From Paractinoplanes bogorensis (GTDB taxonomy: Bacteria > Actinomycetota > Actinomycetes > Mycobacteriales > Micromonosporaceae): a stretch of 64,000 nucleotides of DNA. Where the stretch lies: NCBI RefSeq assembly GCF_018829635.1, contig NZ_JAHKKG010000016.1:62001-126000 (forward strand). The letters are read 5' to 3'. How positions within the stretch are numbered: position 1 is the stretch's first letter; each line of letters opens with the position of its first letter. This document shows positions 60,389-64,000 of the stretch, piece after piece. The notes below the pieces were generated by a model. The model saw only the letters and a list, made by a program, of their open reading frames with translations, did not search any database and had not been told where the DNA came from. The translations under genes and the position numbers were made by a program.

Positions 60389-62241
60389 AGTCCACCTGCC
60401 GCCTGCTCGCGCAGGGCCCTTGCCTGCTGTTCGAGTGAGAAGAGCTCGCCGGCCAGGGCGAGGTAAGCGTCCTTGTTGGCCACCGGGTTGACCCGCTGCA
60501 CCTTGGACTTGAGGTCGCGGATGCGGGTCGTCACCGCGCCCATCTGCAGCCGGGCCAGGGTGACCTGCACATAGTTCGGGTCGACCGCGCCGTCCACCCG
60601 GAGCGGCTCGACCGCGAGCTGCGAGATCATGCCCTGCCCGGCGAGGTCGGTGCAGCTGTCCCGCACCTTCTCGATCCAGACGACGCCACCGCTGGTCACC
60701 GAGGCGGCGCCGCCGGCCGCGTCGATCGCCGCGCGGACCGCCTGATAGACCGGGTCGGCGTAGTTCTCGGTGCCGACCACGTCGAACATCGGCCCGGCCA
60801 GCACCGGTTCCTGCAGGGCGAGCTTCAGCGACTCGCGCTCGACCAGGCGCTGCGGCGCTTCGAAAACCGCCGGCCGGGATTCCGCGGCCTCGGAGGCGCC
60901 GCGCATGGCCGTGGCGACCGCCCGCTGCACCGGCTCGAGGTCCATCCCGAGATCACCGGCGAGTTTCCGGGCGTACTCGGGACGCTTCTCCCGGTCTTTG
61001 AGCTTGGCGACGAGGGGAGCGGCGCGGCGCATCGCCTCGACCCGGCCCTCCACGGTGTCGAGATCGAACTTCGCCAGCGTCTGCCGCAGGGCGAAGTCGA
61101 CCAGCGGTTCCCGTCCCGCGATCATGTCGCGTACGGCCAGATCGCCCCGGGCCAGCCGCAGCTCGCAGGGGTCCATGTTGTCCGGGCTGACCGCGATGAA
61201 CGTCCGCCCGACGAAGCGCTGGTCCTCCTCGAAGGCGCGCAGCGCCGCCTTCTGCCCGGCCGCGTCGCCGTCGAACGTGTAGATGATCTCGCCGGTGAAG
61301 CTGTCCGAGTCCATCAGCAGGCGTCGCAGCACCCCGATGTGGTCGAGGCCGAACGCCGTGCCGCAGGTGGCCACCGCGGTCGGCTCGCCCGCCTCGTGGC
61401 AGGCCATCACGTCGGTGTAGCCCTCGACGATCACGGCCCGGCCGCGCTTGGCGATCTCGCGCTTGGCGTGGTCGATGCCGTAGAGCACGTGCGACTTCTT
61501 GTAGAGCGGCGTCTCGGGCGTGTTCAGGTATTTCGGGCCGTCGTCGTCGTCGAACAGCTTGCGCGCGCCGAAACCGATCACGTCACCCGACAGGTCGCGG
61601 ATCGGCCACAGCAGCCGCCGCCGGAACCGGTCGATCATCGACCCGGAGCGGGCCGGCTTGGTCAGGCCGGCCGTGTTCAGCTCGTCGGCCGTGAAGCCCT
61701 TCTGCCGCAGATGCTTGGCCAGCGCGTCCCACGAGTCGGGGGCGAAGCCGCAGCCGTACCGATCGGCCGCGTCGCGCCCGAACCCGCGCTCGGCCAGGAA
61801 CTGGCGGGCCTTGCGGGCCCCCGGCGTGGCCAGTTGCTCCCGATAGAAGTCGGTCGCCGCGGCGTGCGCGGCCAGCAGGCGCTGCCGCTGCCCGCTCTGC
61901 GGCCGTGGCCCGCTGGGCGCCCCGGTCTCGTCGTAGCGCAGCTGAATGCCGGCCCGCCCGGCGAGCCGCTCGATCGACTCCATGAACGACAGGTGTTCCG
62001 CGTCCATGAGAAACTTGATCGCGTCGCCACCCTGGCCGCACCCGTGGCAATAGTAGACATTTCGGGCAGGGGCGACCGTGAACGACGGGGTCTTCTCGTC
62101 GTGGAAGGGGCACAGCCCCTTGAGGTTGCCGCCGCCCGCGGGCCGCAGCGTCACCGACTCACTGATGATGTCGGCGATCGACGTGCGGTCGCGGACCAGT
62201 GCGATGTCTTCGTCCTTAACCCTGCCCGCCACGGCATACAT
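60385..62241 (-). CDS. dnaG: DNA primase
   Basis: A 618-residue primase that makes RNA primers at the replication fork. A CHC2 zinc finger is at C44, H47, C65, C68 (LCPFHDEKTPSF, YYCHGCGQGGD). The RNA-polymerase/TOPRIM core follows with VIVEGYTDVMACHEAG and TFDGDAAGQKAA, and the C-terminal region binds DnaB. The ATG at 62241 matches the family start. The dgt gene precedes it by 11 bases. Confidence 0.96.
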   Translation of the reverse strand: MYAVAGRVKDEDIALVRDRTSIADIISESVTLRPAGGGNLKGLCPFHDEKTPSFTVAPARNVYYCHGCGQGGDAIKFLMDAEHLSFMESIERLAGRAGIQLRYDETGAPSGPRPQSGQRQRLLAAHAAATDFYREQLATPGARKARQFLAERGFGRDAADRYGCGFAPDSWDALAKHLRQKGFTADELNTAGLTKPARSGSMIDRFRRRLLWPIRDLSGDVIGFGARKLFDDDDGPKYLNTPETPLYKKSHVLYGIDHAKREIAKRGRAVIVEGYTDVMACHEAGEPTAVATCGTAFGLDHIGVLRRLLMDSDSFTGEIIYTFDGDAAGQKAALRAFEEDQRFVGRTFIAVSPDNMDPCELRLARGDLAVRDMIAGREPLVDFALRQTLAKFDLDTVEGRVEAMRRAAPLVAKLKDREKRPEYARKLAGDLGMDLEPVQRAVATAMRGASEAAESRPAVFEAPQRLVERESLKLALQEPVLAGPMFDVVGTENYADPVYQAVRAAIDAAGGAASVTSGGVVWIEKVRDSCTDLAGQGMISQLAVEPLRVDGAVDPNYVQVTLARLQMGAVTTRIRDLKSKVQRVNPVANKDAYLALAGELFSLEQQARALREQAAGGL

Positions 62242-62252
62242 CCTGCCTCGTG

Positions 62253-63470
62253 TCAGGTCCGAGCTGCCACCAGGGTCCTATGCCAGCTCACCGCGGCCGT
62301 GTCGGTGAGCGACGCCACCTGGTCGATCACCACGCGCAGCGCCTCGGCGTCACTCTCCGCTGCCTCGTAGAGAGGGGCGAAGATCAGATCAAGGGCTTCC
62401 GGTGTACGCGTCAACGCCTGCACCAGCTCGATCAGGATCACCCGCTGCTGCTCGTACCAGTCCTCGGCCGCCCGGGTCCGCATCACGTAGCGCAGAGCCA
62501 TGCCCTTGAGCAGCGCGCACTGGTTACGCACGGTTCGCGGCACGATCAGGTCGGCGGCGTACCGGCGTACGGGGGCGGTGCCGAACCGGCTCTGGGTGGC
62601 GCCGACCGCCGAGGCGACCAGCCGGCCGGTCAGCACGCTGGTCATCCGTTTGAGGCCGACTTGGGCCCGGTAGCTGCCGTCGTAGCCCGCGACCTCGGCC
62701 ACCACCGGGTCGGCGAGCAGCTGGTCGAGGGCGGCCGCCAGTTCGTCGACCGGTTCGTCGGAATACACGTCGGCCACGTCGGCGCACAGGGCGGCCCGCT
62801 CGTCGGCGTCCTCCAGCAGCGGCCGGAACGCCAGATAGCCGCCGTGCACCCCGTCCTCGACGTCGTGCACCGAGTACGCCACGTCGTCGGCCCAGTCCAT
62901 CACCTGCGCCTCGAGGCAGGTGCGCTCGCCCCGCCCCTCGGTCGAGCGGATCCAGTCGAAGACGGGGCGGTCGTCGGCGTACACCCCGAACTTGCGTCGT
63001 CCGGTCTGGAGCGGCCACGGATATTTGCAGCTCGCGTCGAGCGAGGCGCGGGTCAGGTTGAGCCCGGCCCCGGGCACCTTGGCCTCGAGCCGGGTCAGCA
63101 CCCGCAGGGTCTGGGCGTTGCCCTCGAACCCGCCGCACGACTCGGCCGCCACGTGCAGCGCGGCCTCGCCGTTGTGGCCGAACGGCGGGTGGCCCAGGTC
63201 GTGGGCGAGGCCGGCCACGTCCACCACGTCGGGGTCGCAGCCGAGCCGTTCGCCCATCTCGCGGGAGATCTGCGCGACTTCGAGCGAGTGGGTGAGACGC
63301 GTCCGGAGGAAGTCGTCGGAACCCGCCGTGTGCACCTGGGTCTTGGCGGCGAGCCGGCGGAATCCGGCCGAGTGCAGGACGCGGGCGCGGTCGCGTTGAT
63401 AGGGGGTGCGTCCGTAGCCGCTGTCCTTGGCCGGTTCGGGTATCCACCGCTGGGCGTCGAACGCCGTCAT
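62253..63470 (-). CDS. dgt: Deoxyguanosinetriphosphate triphosphohydrolase-like protein
   Basis: A 405-residue HD-domain enzyme that releases triphosphate from dNTPs, or a related nucleotide hydrolase. Metal ligands: H61 in RLTHSLEVAQ, H90-D91 in LAHDLGHPPFGHNGE, and a later Asp in MDWADDVAYSVHD. Dgt enzymes balance dNTP pools and have been linked to phage resistance in some bacteria. Start ATG at 63470. It forms an operon with dnaG, as in many actinomycetes. Confidence 0.94.
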   Translation of the reverse strand: MTAFDAQRWIPEPAKDSGYGRTPYQRDRARVLHSAGFRRLAAKTQVHTAGSDDFLRTRLTHSLEVAQISREMGERLGCDPDVVDVAGLAHDLGHPPFGHNGEAALHVAAESCGGFEGNAQTLRVLTRLEAKVPGAGLNLTRASLDASCKYPWPLQTGRRKFGVYADDRPVFDWIRSTEGRGERTCLEAQVMDWADDVAYSVHDVEDGVHGGYLAFRPLLEDADERAALCADVADVYSDEPVDELAAALDQLLADPVVAEVAGYDGSYRAQVGLKRMTSVLTGRLVASAVGATQSRFGTAPVRRYAADLIVPRTVRNQCALLKGMALRYVMRTRAAEDWYEQQRVILIELVQALTRTPEALDLIFAPLYEAAESDAEALRVVIDQVASLTDTAAVSWHRTLVAART

Positions 63471-63498
63471 GTGATCAGCCTAGGCGGGCCCCCCGACA

Positions 63499-63855
63499 CT
63501 ATTCGCGCTTGGAGGAAAGCACGCAGAACTCGTTGCCCTCGGGGTCGGCCAGCACCACCCAGCTCACATCGGCGCCCTGGCCGATGTCGGCGTGCCGGGC
63601 GCCCCGGTCGATCAGCCGTTCGACCTCGGCCTCCTGGTCGTCCGGGCGCAGGTCGATGTGCAGGCGGTTCTTGACCGTCTTGGCGTCGCGCGACCTCAGG
63701 AACAGCAGACCGGGCAGCTCGTCGCGGCTGCGGCGGATCTCCACCTCGTCCGGCTCCTCGAGCACGATCACGTAGCCGAGCGCCTCGGCCCACCAGCGAG
63801 CGAGCCGCGCGGGGTCCTCCGCGTCGACGACGATCTGCTCCCATTGGCTCGGCAT
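63499..63855 (-). CDS. VOC family protein (glyoxalase/bleomycin-resistance-like)
   Basis: A 118-residue beta-alpha-beta-beta-beta domain protein (QIVVDAEDPARLARWWAEALGY, KNRLHIDLRPDD, VLADPEGNEFCVL). It has the DPEGNEF-type C-terminal motif with metal-binding Glu and His. These small actinobacterial VOC proteins are of unknown substrate. ATG at 63855 follows GGAGA by 6-7 bases; an ATG at 63870 would add five residues. It is 28 bases upstream of dgt on the same strand. Confidence 0.87.
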   Translation of the reverse strand: MPSQWEQIVVDAEDPARLARWWAEALGYVIVLEEPDEVEIRRSRDELPGLLFLRSRDAKTVKNRLHIDLRPDDQEAEVERLIDRGARHADIGQGADVSWVVLADPEGNEFCVLSSKRE

Positions 63856-63870
63856 ACACGTCTCCTTCAT

Positions 63871-64000
63871 CGAAAAGTGGCGATCATGTTACGCGCCCAC
63901 CCCTATTGAACCCCGTCGGAAACAGCGCACTGACGGTCCGGCGACAGTCCTCGATGCGACCGAGGATGACTGGCGTGATTCCAGGTTCACCGGCCACGGC
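63871..64000. other. Right-hand edge of window, no gene seen
   Basis: This 130-base stretch holds the presumed promoter of the VOC gene and a small inverted repeat (CAGTCCTCG with CGAGGATGACTG, about 63946-63971). I see no complete gene, tRNA or known motif. Confidence 0.5.

Noticed and set aside
63930..64000. Start of a tRNA gene at the right edge
   Set aside because: A GTTC-like piece appears but no cloverleaf could be drawn within the visible bases.

Overview
The window is a high-GC actinobacterial chromosome segment. Gene order (dnaJ, rsmE, phoH, ybeY, a CNNM/CBS protein, a cytidine-deaminase-like gene, era, recO, uppS, then zur, glyS, dusB, dnaG, dgt) is the usual actinomycete housekeeping backbone. 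Strong GC bias at third codon positions, many GTG starts, 4-bp ATGA/GTGA start/stop overlaps, an IdeR/DmdR-type iron box, a CebR-like box and an ECF41 sigma/CMD pair fit a filamentous actinomycete. Micromonosporaceae (Actinoplanes-like) is my best guess; no rRNA or marker search was possible. I found no tRNA, rRNA, insertion sequence, phage integrase or CRISPR array, and no gene-free stretch longer than about 300 bases.

Layout. 1-0.55 kb: the 3' end of dnaJ with a partial tandem duplication of that end and a strong hairpin. 0.55-3.5 kb: a DUF4241 protein, an azoreductase divergent from its likely MarR regulator (two palindromic operators between them), and a small unknown. 3.5-10 kb: an aromatic-catabolism module with an amidohydrolase and IclR regulator divergent from a five-gene operon (class III CoA-transferase, citryl-CoA-lyase-like protein, LigB, LigA, quinone-oxidoreductase-like enzyme); two copies of one operator-like palindrome sit near the two divergent starts. 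10-17 kb: membrane proteins, ECF41 sigma factor with its AhpD/CMD partner, a serine hydrolase and a two-component system. 17-26.5 kb: rsmE, a SAM-decarboxylase-like/acyltransferase pair, an iron-box-preceded heterodimeric ABC exporter, a GH3 beta-glucosidase with a CebR-like operator and a second serine hydrolase.

26.5-36.3 kb: phoH-ybeY-CNNM-cdd-like-era (Era has a roughly 210-residue low-complexity N-terminal extension), an acyltransferase, a thioesterase, a DUF4097 lipoprotein, then recO-uppS-phosphatase. 36.3-44.7 kb: HAD phosphatase, MTH1187-type thiamine-binding protein, two redox enzymes, a NACHT-type membrane NTPase (possible defence gene), a MTHFR-family protein, and a Tat-exported PHP protein with a partner. 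44.8-47.8 kb: a ykoEDC-type thiamine/HMP ECF transporter under a TPP riboswitch. 47.9-54.4 kb: a hydrolase, small membrane proteins and the zinc operon znuA-znuC-znuB-arsR-zur behind a Zur/Fur-type box. 54.4-64 kb: glyS, a large nested hairpin, an XdhC-like gene, an Abi-family HEPN protein preceded by tandem RNA-like hairpins, dusB, a secreted repeat protein, dnaG, dgt and a VOC protein.

The most interesting signals are (i) the tandem hairpin array with mutually complementary loops upstream of the Abi/HEPN gene, which looks like an RNA-antitoxin locus; (ii) a SAM-decarboxylase homologue coupled to a LuxI/FeeM-like acyltransferase; (iii) the CoA-transferase/citryl-CoA-lyase/LigAB operon, whose lyase has NGAG where the lyase family has NVDG; (iv) an asymmetric ABC exporter in which each subunit lacks complementary ATPase motifs; and (v) repeated short tandem duplications of gene 3' ends that carry the stop codon.
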